Position numbers and translations under genes: made by a program
The notes under the pieces: generated by a model
The model's input: only the letters and a program-made list of their open reading frames with translations
Databases searched by the model: none
What the model was told of the DNA's origin: nothing
Assembly (NCBI GenBank): GCA_946886325.1
Contig: CAMPIK010000021.1
Location: 1 to 11,996, forward strand
From: an uncultured Shinella sp.
GTDB taxonomy: Bacteria; Pseudomonadota; Alphaproteobacteria; Rhizobiales; Rhizobiaceae
Length of the DNA: 11,996 bases
Direction of reading: 5' to 3'
Shown: piece after piece, positions 1 through 6,638 of the stretch
How positions within the stretch are numbered: position 1 is the stretch's first letter
Layout: each line of letters begins with the position of its first letter

Positions 1-60
1 GACAGGATGCGCGCGGCGGAGATCGGGCCGGTCGGGACGCCGTTCCGGCAGAGAGCTTAG
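1..60 (+). CDS. Possible C-terminal end of an unidentified gene (partial)
   Basis: Frame 1 is open from the window edge to a TAG at 58-60 and encodes 19 residues ending in TPFRQRA. The family cannot be recognised from so few residues. It would be convergent with the cpdB gene, leaving about 34 bp between the two stops. That spacer holds a weak hairpin (74-86, a 5-bp stem with a 3-nt loop and no T-run). The other plus-strand frames are no more convincing, so this is a possibility based only on frame and position. Confidence 0.25.
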   Translation, partial: DRMRAAEIGPVGTPFRQRA

Positions 61-94
61 TTAAGTCGCCAGAGCAGGGCGCCTGCGAACCCTC

Positions 95-2080
95 TCAGAG
101 CAGCAGCCGGAACTTCGCGAAGCCTTCGGCGCCGTCGCCGGCATCCTCGATTCGGGCGCCCTTGACGGCGGCGGCAAACTCCCGCGCTTTCGGGCCGGTC
201 TCGAACACCGCCGTGGCGCCATCGACAGGCGCAAAGGTCCAGTTGGCGTCGGCGGCCGGGTCGATCGTGCCCTCGGCGATGATATAGCGCACGATGACGT
301 CGCGGTTGGTGTCGGGCGCCACGAAGACCACCTTGTCGGCGGCGATGCCCGGAAAATTGCCGCCGCCGCCGGCGCGATAGTTGTTGGTCGCGACGATGAA
401 GCGGGCGGCCGGATCGATCGGCTTGCCGTCGAAGGAGAGATCGCGGATGCGGCTGGCGTCGGCCTGCACCAGATTGCCGTCCTTGTCGTATTTCGCCGGC
501 TGCGACAGGTCGATGCGGTAGGTCACGCCGTCGATCACGTCGAAATTGTAGGACGGGAAGGACGGGTTGATCAGCGCGACGTCCTTCGCGCCCGGTTCGA
601 CCCTGTTGAAGATGCCGGCCGACATTTCCAGCCATTCCCTGACGTCGGCGCCGGTGATCGCGACCGCCTGCACCGTGTTCGGATAGAGATAGAGGTCGGC
701 GACGTTCTTGATGGCGATCGAGCCGGCCGGCACGTCGGTATAATAGTCCGGTCCGCCGCGACCGCCGGCCTTGAAGGGGGCTGCGGCGGAGAGCACCGGC
801 AGGTCCTTGAATTCGGTCTCCTTCAGCATGTCGCGCATGTACCAGGTCTGCGCCTGGCTGACGATCTGCACCGACGGATCGTCGGCAACGAGCGCGAAAT
901 AGGAGTAGAGCGGCGCCGTCGTCTTGCCGACCGGGGTTCGCACATAGGCAAGCGTCGCCTCGTGGTCGGCCGTCACCGCCTCGACGATCTCCGGCTTGTC
1001 GGCGACATTGGCGACCACCTTCTTGTCGGCGTCCCGGTGGAAGATCGGGCGGGCCTCGGAGGTGGAGCCGACGACGCGCCATTGGCCGCCGTCGCGCTCC
1101 AGCAGCAGGTCGATCAGGCCGAGATGCGAGCCCCAGAAGCCGCCCATGACCGCCGGCTTGCCGGAAACGAGGCCCTTTTCATTGTCGACGCCGGAAAAGC
1201 CCTCGAATTTCGGGCCGGGGAAATCGAGATGGCTGTGGCCGGTGACGATCGCATCGATGCCCTCGATCGCCGCAAGCGGCACGGATGCGTTCTCCAGGTT
1301 CTCCGCATAGGCCTGCTGGCCGATGCCGGAATGGGAGAGCGCCACGACGATGTCGCAGCCTTCCTCGCGCATTTGCGGCACGAAGGCTTCCGCCGCCTTG
1401 ACCATGTCGCGGGCCATCGCCTTGCCTTCGAGGTGCTTGGCGTCCCAGTTCATGATCTGCGGCGGCACGAAGCCGATGAGGCCGATGCGGATCGGGTGCT
1501 CGGTGCCCGCGCCGTCCTTCACCATGCGGTCGAGGATGATGTAGGGTTTGAGGAAAAGCGCGTCCTCGCGCGCATTGGCGGCGAGCGCGCCCTTCGTCAG
1601 GTTGGCGCAGACGACGGGGAAGTTGGCGCCGGCGGTGACGTTGAACAGGAAGTCGAGCCCGTAGTTGAATTCGTGGTTGCCGAGCGTGCCGCAATCGTAG
1701 CCGAGCACGTTCATCGCCTTGATGATCGGATGCACGTCGCCGGCCTTGAAGCCCGCCTCATAGGCGAAATAGTCGCCCATCGGATTGCCCTGCAGGAAAT
1801 CGCCGTTGTCGACGAGAATGCTGTTCGTCGCTTCCGCGCGGATCGCGTCGATCAGCGAGGCGGTGCGGGCAAGGCCCATCGTCTCGTTCGGCTTGTCGGC
1901 ATAATAGTCGTAGGGAAAGACATGCACGTGCAGGTCCGTCGTCTCCAGGATGCGCAGATGCGCCTGGTTGGCGGCGGCCTTCACGGCAAAGGGATGGAGC
2001 ATGACAAGCGCCGAAGAGGCGGCCATGCCGGCAAGCAGCGAACGCCGGCTCAAGGGGAAAAGGTCCTTCTCGGTCTGCAT
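95..2080 (-). CDS. cpdB: Bifunctional 2',3'-cyclic-nucleotide 2'-phosphodiesterase/3'-nucleotidase, Tat-exported
   Basis: This 661-residue enzyme hydrolyses 2',3'-cyclic nucleotides to 3'-nucleotides and then to nucleosides plus phosphate in the periplasm, a route for scavenging RNA breakdown products. The N-terminus has a twin-arginine signal (SRRSLLAG, residues 11-18) followed by a hydrophobic stretch, so folded, metal-loaded export is likely. The calcineurin-like metallophosphatase domain shows the expected metal and catalytic motifs: TTDLHVH (47-53), DNGDFLQG (91-98), GNHEF (134-138), SHSG (249-252) and GHSHLD (281-286). The 5'-nucleotidase C-terminal domain follows (about 380-600), with YNFD at 511-514 and a glycine-rich NNYRAGGGGNFPG at 566-578. 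Length fits the family. The ATG at 2080 has an AGGAG five bases upstream. The gene stands alone, divergent from the diguanylate cyclase gene, and a Pho-box-like site lies about 45 bp upstream. Family assignment is firm; substrate preference is inferred. Confidence 0.93.
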   Translation of the reverse strand: MQTEKDLFPLSRRSLLAGMAASSALVMLHPFAVKAAANQAHLRILETTDLHVHVFPYDYYADKPNETMGLARTASLIDAIRAEATNSILVDNGDFLQGNPMGDYFAYEAGFKAGDVHPIIKAMNVLGYDCGTLGNHEFNYGLDFLFNVTAGANFPVVCANLTKGALAANAREDALFLKPYIILDRMVKDGAGTEHPIRIGLIGFVPPQIMNWDAKHLEGKAMARDMVKAAEAFVPQMREEGCDIVVALSHSGIGQQAYAENLENASVPLAAIEGIDAIVTGHSHLDFPGPKFEGFSGVDNEKGLVSGKPAVMGGFWGSHLGLIDLLLERDGGQWRVVGSTSEARPIFHRDADKKVVANVADKPEIVEAVTADHEATLAYVRTPVGKTTAPLYSYFALVADDPSVQIVSQAQTWYMRDMLKETEFKDLPVLSAAAPFKAGGRGGPDYYTDVPAGSIAIKNVADLYLYPNTVQAVAITGADVREWLEMSAGIFNRVEPGAKDVALINPSFPSYNFDVIDGVTYRIDLSQPAKYDKDGNLVQADASRIRDLSFDGKPIDPAARFIVATNNYRAGGGGNFPGIAADKVVFVAPDTNRDVIVRYIIAEGTIDPAADANWTFAPVDGATAVFETGPKAREFAAAVKGARIEDAGDGAEGFAKFRLLL

Positions 2081-2125
2081 GGGAGCTCCTCTCGTCTGTC
2101 AGGATTGCGACTAAAGCGGATCGGC

Positions 2126-2143
2126 ATGACGCCGGTATGACCC
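2126..2143 (-). promoter_or_regulatory. Pho-box-like tandem repeat upstream of cpdB
   Basis: Read on the minus strand, GGGTCAT and GCGTCAT are separated by ACCG. This is two 7-bp direct repeats with an 11-bp period, the arrangement of PhoB boxes (consensus CTGTCAT-N4-CTGTCAT). Ten bases downstream is TTTAGT (2110-2115 on the plus strand, read in reverse), a plausible -10 element at the spacing seen in PhoB-dependent promoters. The site lies about 45 bp before the cpdB start. Only the GTCAT core matches in each half, so the site is not perfect, but the target gene releases phosphate, which suits PhoB control. Confidence 0.4.
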
Positions 2144-2306
2144 GGATGATGGAAGCTCACCACCCTGGCGTGGTCCTGTCCATTGGAAAAATTCGCCTCA
2201 GCCACCACCGGACTGGCGCACGGCCTGCGATCCGGGACACCTCCGGCCGGACACCCTGAAATTCGGGATCGATTTTCCCGTGGAATCATGCGCAAGGTCG
2301 GTGGTC

Positions 2307-2324
2307 GGCATGCTTTTGCATGCC
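2307..2324. promoter_or_regulatory. Perfect 7-bp inverted repeat with TTTT loop in the diguanylate cyclase leader
   Basis: GGCATGC-TTTT-GCATGCC is a perfect palindromic hairpin about 54 bp before the chosen start of the diguanylate cyclase. It is not followed by a T-run, so it is not a normal terminator. It could be an operator or a leader RNA hairpin. Also in this 297-bp divergent region is a pair of GGACACC direct repeats (2235-2241 and 2249-2255) and a short inverted repeat, CGGGA/TCCCG (2264-2280). Confidence 0.4.
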
Positions 2325-2377
2325 ATCTGGAGATATCCGGGCGGGGCGGAGGCCGGGTAGATGGGTGCGGACTGGAA

Positions 2378-3628
2378 ATGGGCGTTCACAATCTGATTCT
2401 GCTGGTCGTCGAGGCGATCTTCTATTTTGCCTTCATGGTCTGGCTGCTGCACCTTAGGCATCGCATCGGCATCGGCGTCTTCATCGCGGCGCTCGGCGTG
2501 ATGCATTTCCTCGAAACCTATCTCGCCGCCGTCTTCTATGTCGAACTGCCGTTCGGGGTGATTTCGCCCGGCTCCTCTGTGCTGTTCTCCGGCAAGCTGG
2601 TGATGATCCTCCTGCTCTATGTCAAGGAGGACGCGGCGATCGTCCGGGCGCCGATCTACGGTCTTCTGGCCGGCAATTTCCTGACGGTCGGTCTCAGCCT
2701 CATCCTGCGCTACCACGAGACGATCGGGGTCGTGCCCGGTCGGGTCGCGGATCTCGCCTTCATCGACGAGATGGGCTGGCTGATGCTCTGGGGCACGACG
2801 CTGCTCTATCTCGATGCGCTGGCGATCATTCTGCTCTACGAGCGGCTGAGCCGGGTCTTCAAGCAGCGGGTCTGGCCGCGATTCCTGGTTGCCGCCGCCG
2901 CCGTGCTGACCTTCGACCAGATCGGCTTCTTCGCGGCGCTGCACTATCTCAACGGCGCGCCGGCCGCGGTCTTCTGGGGCGGCTGGATCGCCAAGATGCT
3001 GGCGGCGCTGGTCTTCTCGGTCCTGACCGCGATCTACCTGCATTTCTCGAAGATTTCGGCGATCCCGGTATCGTCCCGCCCGATCGGCGACATCTTCAAC
3101 GACCTGACATTCCGCGAGCGCTACGAGGACCTGCTCGACCGGTCCGGGCGCGACGCGCTGACCGGCATCTATGATCGCAGCCGGCTCGAATTCGAAGGGC
3201 CGAAGATGCTGCAGAATTCGGCGGTGGCGGGCACGATCACCAGCCTGATGATCATCGACGCCGATCACTTCAAGGCGGTCAACGATCTCTTCGGCCATCT
3301 CGTCGGCGACCAGGTGCTGAAGCGCACCGCCGGCATCCTCAAGGAGAACCTCAGGGCCGGCGACCGCGTCTACCGGTTCGGCGGCGAGGAATTCGTCATC
3401 CTCTGCGAGGGCCTGTCGCACGAGGCGGCACTCCAGCGGGCGGAGCGCCTCCGCGAGGCCGTCGAGACGACGATCTCCCGGCCGGATGCGACCTGCGTCA
3501 CCATCAGCATCGGCGTCGCCACCAGCAATCTCGACGGCAACACGCTGAACGCCCTGCTGTCGGCGGCCGACACGCGGCTCTATGCGGCGAAGAATGCCGG
3601 CCGCAACCGCGTCGTCGGGGCAGAGTAG
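2378..3628 (+). CDS. Membrane-bound diguanylate cyclase (7 TM sensor + GGDEF)
   Basis: A 416-residue protein that should make the second messenger cyclic di-GMP from two GTP at the inner membrane. About seven hydrophobic helices occupy residues 4-223 (roughly 4-24, 30-56, 62-81, 93-112, 131-154, 166-191, 197-223). A short helical linker follows (240-256) and then the GGDEF domain (about 257-416). The active-site motif is GGEEF (335-339) and the metal ligand lies in DADHFKAVND (294-303), so the enzyme looks active. RAGD (326-329), five residues before GGEEF, matches the RxxD product-inhibition site. The membrane part recalls the vitamin-uptake-like (VUPS) sensor type, a comparison from memory; the signal sensed is unknown. 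The frame stays open upstream to 2183, but the extra 65 residues are rich in Arg and Gly with no membrane character, so the ATG at 2378, immediately before the first helix, is preferred. Its ribosome binding site is weak. The stop is 18 bp from the convergent Lrp-type gene. Confidence 0.87.
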   Translation: MGVHNLILLVVEAIFYFAFMVWLLHLRHRIGIGVFIAALGVMHFLETYLAAVFYVELPFGVISPGSSVLFSGKLVMILLLYVKEDAAIVRAPIYGLLAGNFLTVGLSLILRYHETIGVVPGRVADLAFIDEMGWLMLWGTTLLYLDALAIILLYERLSRVFKQRVWPRFLVAAAAVLTFDQIGFFAALHYLNGAPAAVFWGGWIAKMLAALVFSVLTAIYLHFSKISAIPVSSRPIGDIFNDLTFRERYEDLLDRSGRDALTGIYDRSRLEFEGPKMLQNSAVAGTITSLMIIDADHFKAVNDLFGHLVGDQVLKRTAGILKENLRAGDRVYRFGGEEFVILCEGLSHEAALQRAERLREAVETTISRPDATCVTISIGVATSNLDGNTLNALLSAADTRLYAAKNAGRNRVVGAE

Positions 3629-3646
3629 CGCGGCGCGCGGCGTGCC

Positions 3647-4108
3647 TCAGACGCCGACATTCGGCCGGTCGATGATTTCGCGCAGCGCAAAGCTCGAATT
3701 GATCTTGACGACGTGGGGCAGGGCGGAGAGCCAGTCGCGGTGGATGCGCTCGTAGTCCTCGAGGTCTTTCGCGGCGACACGCAGGATATAGTCGTATTCG
3801 CCCGACATCAGGTAGCAGACGAGCACGTTGGGGCAGAGTTTCACCGCCGCCTCGAATTCGGCGAGCGTCTTGGCGAACTGGCCCGACAGCGAGATATGCA
3901 CGATCACCATCATCTTGTAGTCGAGCGCCTTGTGCGACAGGCGCGCGTGATAGCCGCTGATCACGCCGGATTTTTCGAGGATGTCGAGCCGCCGCGAACA
4001 GGCTGATGGTGACAGGCCGACGCGCTCGGCAAGCTCGGCATTGGAGATTCGCCCGTTCTGCTGCAGGACGCGCAGGATCGAAGCATCGATGGTGTTGAGT
4101 TCTGCCAT
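3647..4108 (-). CDS. Lrp/AsnC family transcriptional regulator, probable activator of ald
   Basis: A 153-residue DNA-binding regulator of usual family length. Residues 5-50 form the AsnC winged helix-turn-helix (NAELAERVGLSPSACSRRLD, 23-42). Residues 66-142 form the RAM/AsnC ligand-binding domain, with the conserved glycine in MSGEYDYIL (101-109) that helps form the amino-acid pocket between subunits. It is divergent from alanine dehydrogenase. In rhizobia and mycobacteria a Lrp-type protein in this position (AldR) controls ald in response to alanine, so that role is inferred here. The start has no strong Shine-Dalgarno sequence, only GAAGAAA about 7 bp upstream. One copy of a TTCGAA-centred repeat lies within 11-16 bp of the start codon, which suggests that the protein represses itself. 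Family certain, target inferred from context. Confidence 0.93.
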   Translation of the reverse strand: MAELNTIDASILRVLQQNGRISNAELAERVGLSPSACSRRLDILEKSGVISGYHARLSHKALDYKMMVIVHISLSGQFAKTLAEFEAAVKLCPNVLVCYLMSGEYDYILRVAAKDLEDYERIHRDWLSALPHVVKINSSFALREIIDRPNVGV

Positions 4109-4114
4109 TGGTGG

Positions 4115-4155
4115 TTTCTTCGAATTTTTCCGGTTTCACGCAATTTTCTTCGAAT
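4115..4155. promoter_or_regulatory. Phased direct repeats (TTTCTTCGAAT), candidate Lrp-type operator
   Basis: The 11-mer TTTCTTCGAAT occurs at 4115-4125 and again at 4145-4155, exactly 30 bp apart, which is close to three helical turns. Each copy contains the palindrome TTCGAA. The surrounding DNA is AT-rich in an otherwise GC-rich window, and it lies between the start codons of the Lrp-type gene and ald. Lrp/AsnC octamers typically bind several phased, AT-rich sites. A further short dyad, TTGC-N5-GCAA, sits at 4172-4184. The repeats are plain in the sequence; binding is inferred. Confidence 0.5.
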
Positions 4156-4211
4156 ATCGTGTGCCAGGCGATTGCGCTTTGCAAGGACATTTCGCGGGGT
4201 TTCTGGTGTCA

Positions 4212-4244
4212 TTGACGAACCTGTGGAGTGACAGGTTCCGTCAA
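4212..4244. promoter_or_regulatory. Long inverted repeat in the ald leader
   Basis: The left arm TTGACGAACCTGT (4212-4224) and the right arm ACAGGTTCCGTCAA (4231-4244) pair over 13 bp, with one extra C at 4238 or 4239, around the loop GGAGTG. The repeat ends 26 bp before the ald start and just upstream of its GAGAGG ribosome binding site. It has no T-run. It may be an operator dyad or a stem in the ald mRNA leader. TTGACG in the left arm also resembles a -35 hexamer, but no good -10 is placed for it. Confidence 0.5.
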
Positions 4245-4270
4245 CGACAAGAAGAGAGAGGAACGCCAAG

Positions 4271-5389
4271 ATGCGTGTCGGTTGCCCGAAGGAAATCAAA
4301 AATCATGAATATCGAGTGGGCCTGACACCCGGCGCGGTGCGTGAATATATTGCCCATGGCCACGAGGTCGTGGTCGAGACGAAGGCCGGCGCCGGCATCG
4401 GCGCAGATGACGACAGCTACCGCGCCGCGGGCGCCAGGATCGTCGGTTCGGCCAAGGACGTCTTCGAAAAGTCCGACATGATCGTCAAGGTCAAGGAACC
4501 GCAGCCGTCCGAATGGACGCAGCTTCGCGATGGCCAGATCCTCTATACCTATCTCCATCTCGCGCCCGATCCGGACCAGACGAAGGGTCTGGTCGAATCG
4601 GGTGTCACGGCGGTCGCCTACGAAACGGTGACGGACGAGCGCGGCGGGCTGCCGCTGCTGGCGCCGATGTCGGAAGTCGCAGGCCGTCTGTCGATCCAGG
4701 CCGGCGCGACCGCGCTTCAGAAGGCCAATGGCGGTCGCGGCATCCTGCTCGGCGGCGTGCCGGGCGTGCTGCCGGCCAAGGTCGCCGTCATCGGCGGCGG
4801 CGTCGTCGGGCTGCATGCCGCAAGGATGGCTGCCGGCCTCGGCGCCGACGTGTCGATTCTCGACCGTTCCATTCCGCGGCTGCGCCAGCTCGACGATATC
4901 TTCGGCGGCCGCATCCACACCCGCTATTCGACGATCGACGCGCTGGAAGAGGAAGTTTTTGCGGCCGATCTGGTCATTGGCGCCGTGCTGATCCCGGGCG
5001 CAGCCGCGCCGAAGCTCGTGACGCGCGAAATGCTGTCGGGCATGAAGAAGGGCGCGGTCATCGTCGACGTGGCGATCGACCAGGGCGGCTGCTTCGAGAC
5101 CTCGCATGCCACGACCCATTCCGAGCCGACCTACGAGGTCGACGGCGTCGTGCACTATTGCGTCGCCAACATGCCGGGTGCCGTGCCCGTCACCTCGGCG
5201 CAGGCGCTCAACAACGCGACGCTGCACTACGGTCTCCAGCTTGCCGACAAGGGCCTGAAGGCGATCACCGAAGACCGCCATCTGCGCGCCGGCCTCAACG
5301 TGCATCGCGGCCGCATCACCAACCAGCCGGTCGCCGAGGCCCTGGGCTACGAGATGCACGCGCCGGAAAAGGCGCTCGCCGTCGCCTGA
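4271..5389 (+). CDS. ald: Alanine dehydrogenase (NAD-dependent)
   Basis: A 372-residue cytoplasmic enzyme for the reversible conversion of L-alanine to pyruvate, ammonia and NADH. It allows growth on alanine, and in rhizobia it is linked to alanine synthesis and export in bacteroids. The residues known to act in the family are in their standard numbered positions: Arg15 and Lys75 (pyruvate binding), His96 (proton transfer) and Asp270. The NAD fold has VIGGGVVG at 173-180 and the ribose-binding Asp198. Length is normal. The ATG is preceded by GAGAGG at a 9-bp spacing. The gene is divergent from a Lrp-type regulator and sits behind phased repeats and an inverted repeat, so regulation by alanine through that protein is likely. 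It is followed 24 bp later by a strong terminator, so it is probably transcribed alone. Confidence 0.97.
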   Translation: MRVGCPKEIKNHEYRVGLTPGAVREYIAHGHEVVVETKAGAGIGADDDSYRAAGARIVGSAKDVFEKSDMIVKVKEPQPSEWTQLRDGQILYTYLHLAPDPDQTKGLVESGVTAVAYETVTDERGGLPLLAPMSEVAGRLSIQAGATALQKANGGRGILLGGVPGVLPAKVAVIGGGVVGLHAARMAAGLGADVSILDRSIPRLRQLDDIFGGRIHTRYSTIDALEEEVFAADLVIGAVLIPGAAAPKLVTREMLSGMKKGAVIVDVAIDQGGCFETSHATTHSEPTYEVDGVVHYCVANMPGAVPVTSAQALNNATLHYGLQLADKGLKAITEDRHLRAGLNVHRGRITNQPVAEALGYEMHAPEKALAVA

Positions 5390-5413
5390 GCTTATGGTGC
5401 GCAATACGATGTC

Positions 5414-5441
5414 AAAGGCCCGGAGCGATCCGGGCCTTTTT
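5414..5441 (+). terminator. Rho-independent terminator of ald
   Basis: AAAGGCCCGG (5414-5423) pairs with CCGGGCC plus a T-run (5430-5441) around the 6-nt loop AGCGAT, giving a GC-rich 7-bp core extended by three A-T pairs. It ends in five T residues. On the minus strand the same stem begins at the stop codon of the DUF1203 gene and ends in TTT, so it may serve both converging genes. Confidence 0.9.
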
Positions 5442-5908
5442 CATGCGCGGTCGATGCGGCACTGGTAGCAGTTGTTGCGCGCCGAGCGCACATGCACATA
5501 GGCGACGTCAGCGCGCGACAGGATGCGCTTTGCCTGTTCCACAAGCTCCGGCGTCGGCACGACCGCGCCGGTGCCATAAACGATCCGGTCGGCGGCGGAA
5601 TAGCCGCGCAGGATGTAGTCGCGGCTGTCGAGGATCGGTGGAAGATCGTCGGACGGTTCATGCGGCGCGCAGCGATCGGCATGCAGGAAGATCGGCCCCG
5701 TTTCGGCATAGGGCTGGAGCGCCGGGAAGGGACGGTAGGCCAGGATCAGGTAATCCTCGTCCTTCTCCACCGGTCGCAGGCAATGGCGGCAGGGAACGCC
5801 CTTGCCGTCCGATCGCGCGCGTTCAGGCTTCATGCCATAGGCGTCGAGACCGCCGTTCCAGAGGGCGGCTGCGGTTTCGGTCGGCATCGGGCGGAAATGC
5901 AGGGACAT
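5441..5908 (-). CDS. DUF1203-type protein of unknown function
   Basis: A 155-residue soluble protein that I recognise from memory as the DUF1203 family. The family-like landmarks are CRHCL (40-44), the segment LILAYRPF...PYAETGPIFLHADRC (54-80), a middle RGYSAADRIVYGTG, and the C-terminal VHVRSARNNCYQCRIDRA. No enzymatic function is established that I know of. Two CxxC pairs (Cys40/43 and Cys147/150) plus Cys80 could bind a metal or form a disulfide. There is no signal peptide or membrane helix. The start fits the family, but its GGAGA ribosome binding site lies inside an 11-bp hairpin (5914-5942). It is the last gene of the minus-strand run, 77 bp after the OmpA-domain gene, and it ends on the shared terminator stem. 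It may be cotranscribed with that gene. Confidence 0.8.
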   Translation of the reverse strand: MSLHFRPMPTETAAALWNGGLDAYGMKPERARSDGKGVPCRHCLRPVEKDEDYLILAYRPFPALQPYAETGPIFLHADRCAPHEPSDDLPPILDSRDYILRGYSAADRIVYGTGAVVPTPELVEQAKRILSRADVAYVHVRSARNNCYQCRIDRA

Positions 5909-5913
5909 GGTTC

Positions 5914-5942
5914 GGTCTCCGGAAGGCTTCGTTCCGGAGACC
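5914..5942 (-). promoter_or_regulatory. Perfect 11-bp hairpin hiding the DUF1203 ribosome binding site
   Basis: On the minus strand GGTCTCCGGAA and TTCCGGAGACC pair perfectly around the loop CGAAGCC. The 3' arm contains GGAGA, seven bases before the DUF1203 ATG, so the ribosome binding site would be base-paired in the folded RNA. There is no T-run after the stem, which argues against an ordinary terminator for the upstream OmpA-domain gene. A translational switch, an RNA-stabilising 3' end or a protein-binding dyad are all possible. Confidence 0.6.
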
Positions 5943-5985
5943 CTGGGTCATTCGCGACCGCGACGACACCCGATTCCTGACGGGA

Positions 5986-6537
5986 TCAGCGGACGAATTC
6001 GTCGATGCGCCGAAGCGTCACGCGGCGGTTGCGCCATTCCTCGTATTGCGTCGGCACAAGCAGATATTGCTCGCCGTAGCCGACCGTCTCCAGCGCATAG
6101 GCCTGGACGCCGAATTCCTGCACGAGCAGCCATTTCAGCGATTCGGCGCGGCGTTCGGAGAGGATCTGGTTGGAATAGTCCGAGCCGACCGCATCGGTAT
6201 GGCCTTCGATCAGGAAGCGCGCATTGCGGCGGCGGCGCAGAATCTGCTGCATGGCGCGGGCGATCTGACGGACCTTGCGGAATTCCTCGCGCGGGATGAC
6301 GGCCGAGCCGAAGGCGAAGTTGATCGACTGGATGTCGATCGAGGGAGCCGCGCGGCGCAGATCCGGGCGGCGCTTCAATTCCTTGACGGTGACGCGTTCC
6401 TCCGGGCGCAGACGGCGGGCGGGTGCGGCCTCGAGGCGGCGCATGATCACGGCCTCGGACGGCGTGTCCTGGGCAAGCGACAGGCCGGGTGCGGCAAGGG
6501 CGGCGGCAAGCGTGGCAATGAAAGTGCGGCGGTTCAT
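5986..6537 (-). CDS. OmpA-domain peptidoglycan-binding periplasmic protein
   Basis: A 183-residue exported protein. Residues 1-22 form a signal peptide that starts NRRTFIATL and ends LSLA before Gln23. The twin arginine suggests Tat export, although a Sec signal is also possible. A basic linker (31-64) leads to the OmpA C-terminal domain (about 67-180). That domain has GHTDAVG (112-118) and LSERRAESL (126-134), including the Asp115 and Arg130 region that binds diaminopimelate in peptidoglycan, and a terminal NRRV (170-173). There is no beta-barrel and no lipobox, so it probably acts as a soluble cell-wall-binding protein. The frame is open to an ATG at 6621, but the ATG at 6537 begins directly at the signal peptide and has GGGGA upstream, so it is preferred. 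It is 101 bp downstream of the GNAT gene on the same strand. Confidence 0.88.
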   Translation of the reverse strand: MNRRTFIATLAAALAAPGLSLAQDTPSEAVIMRRLEAAPARRLRPEERVTVKELKRRPDLRRAAPSIDIQSINFAFGSAVIPREEFRKVRQIARAMQQILRRRRNARFLIEGHTDAVGSDYSNQILSERRAESLKWLLVQEFGVQAYALETVGYGEQYLLVPTQYEEWRNRRVTLRRIDEFVR

Positions 6538-6638
6538 CGTGGTTTCCCCAAGCGTTCGATGGGGGCACGATCTCATGGCGCGCTTGAAGGCACGCTGAAC
6601 CGGCCGTTGCCTGCCGTTCATCTTTGTTAAGCGACGGA

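Noticed and set aside
962..2140. Plus-strand open frame (392 codons) opposite cpdB
   Set aside because: It is the antisense frame of the metallophosphatase gene; no motif is seen and cpdB has full-length family matches.
2183..2377. N-terminal extension of the diguanylate cyclase from an earlier ATG
   Set aside because: The extra 65 residues have Gly/Arg-rich noncoding character, contain the GGCATGC hairpin, and precede an ATG that starts exactly at the first membrane helix.
4109..4270. Glycine riboswitch or similar aptamer upstream of ald
   Set aside because: The region is short and is explained by DNA repeats and one simple hairpin; no tandem aptamer core or conserved riboswitch sequence could be recognised.
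5914..5942. Rho-independent terminator after the OmpA-domain gene
   Set aside because: The stem is strong, but on the minus strand it is followed by GAACCATG, not a T-run, and it overlaps the next gene's ribosome binding site.
4513..6630. Long plus-strand open frame (705 codons) overlapping ald, DUF1203 and ompA-type genes
   Set aside because: It is out of frame with ald, passes through a strong terminator, and has low-complexity Arg-rich translation.
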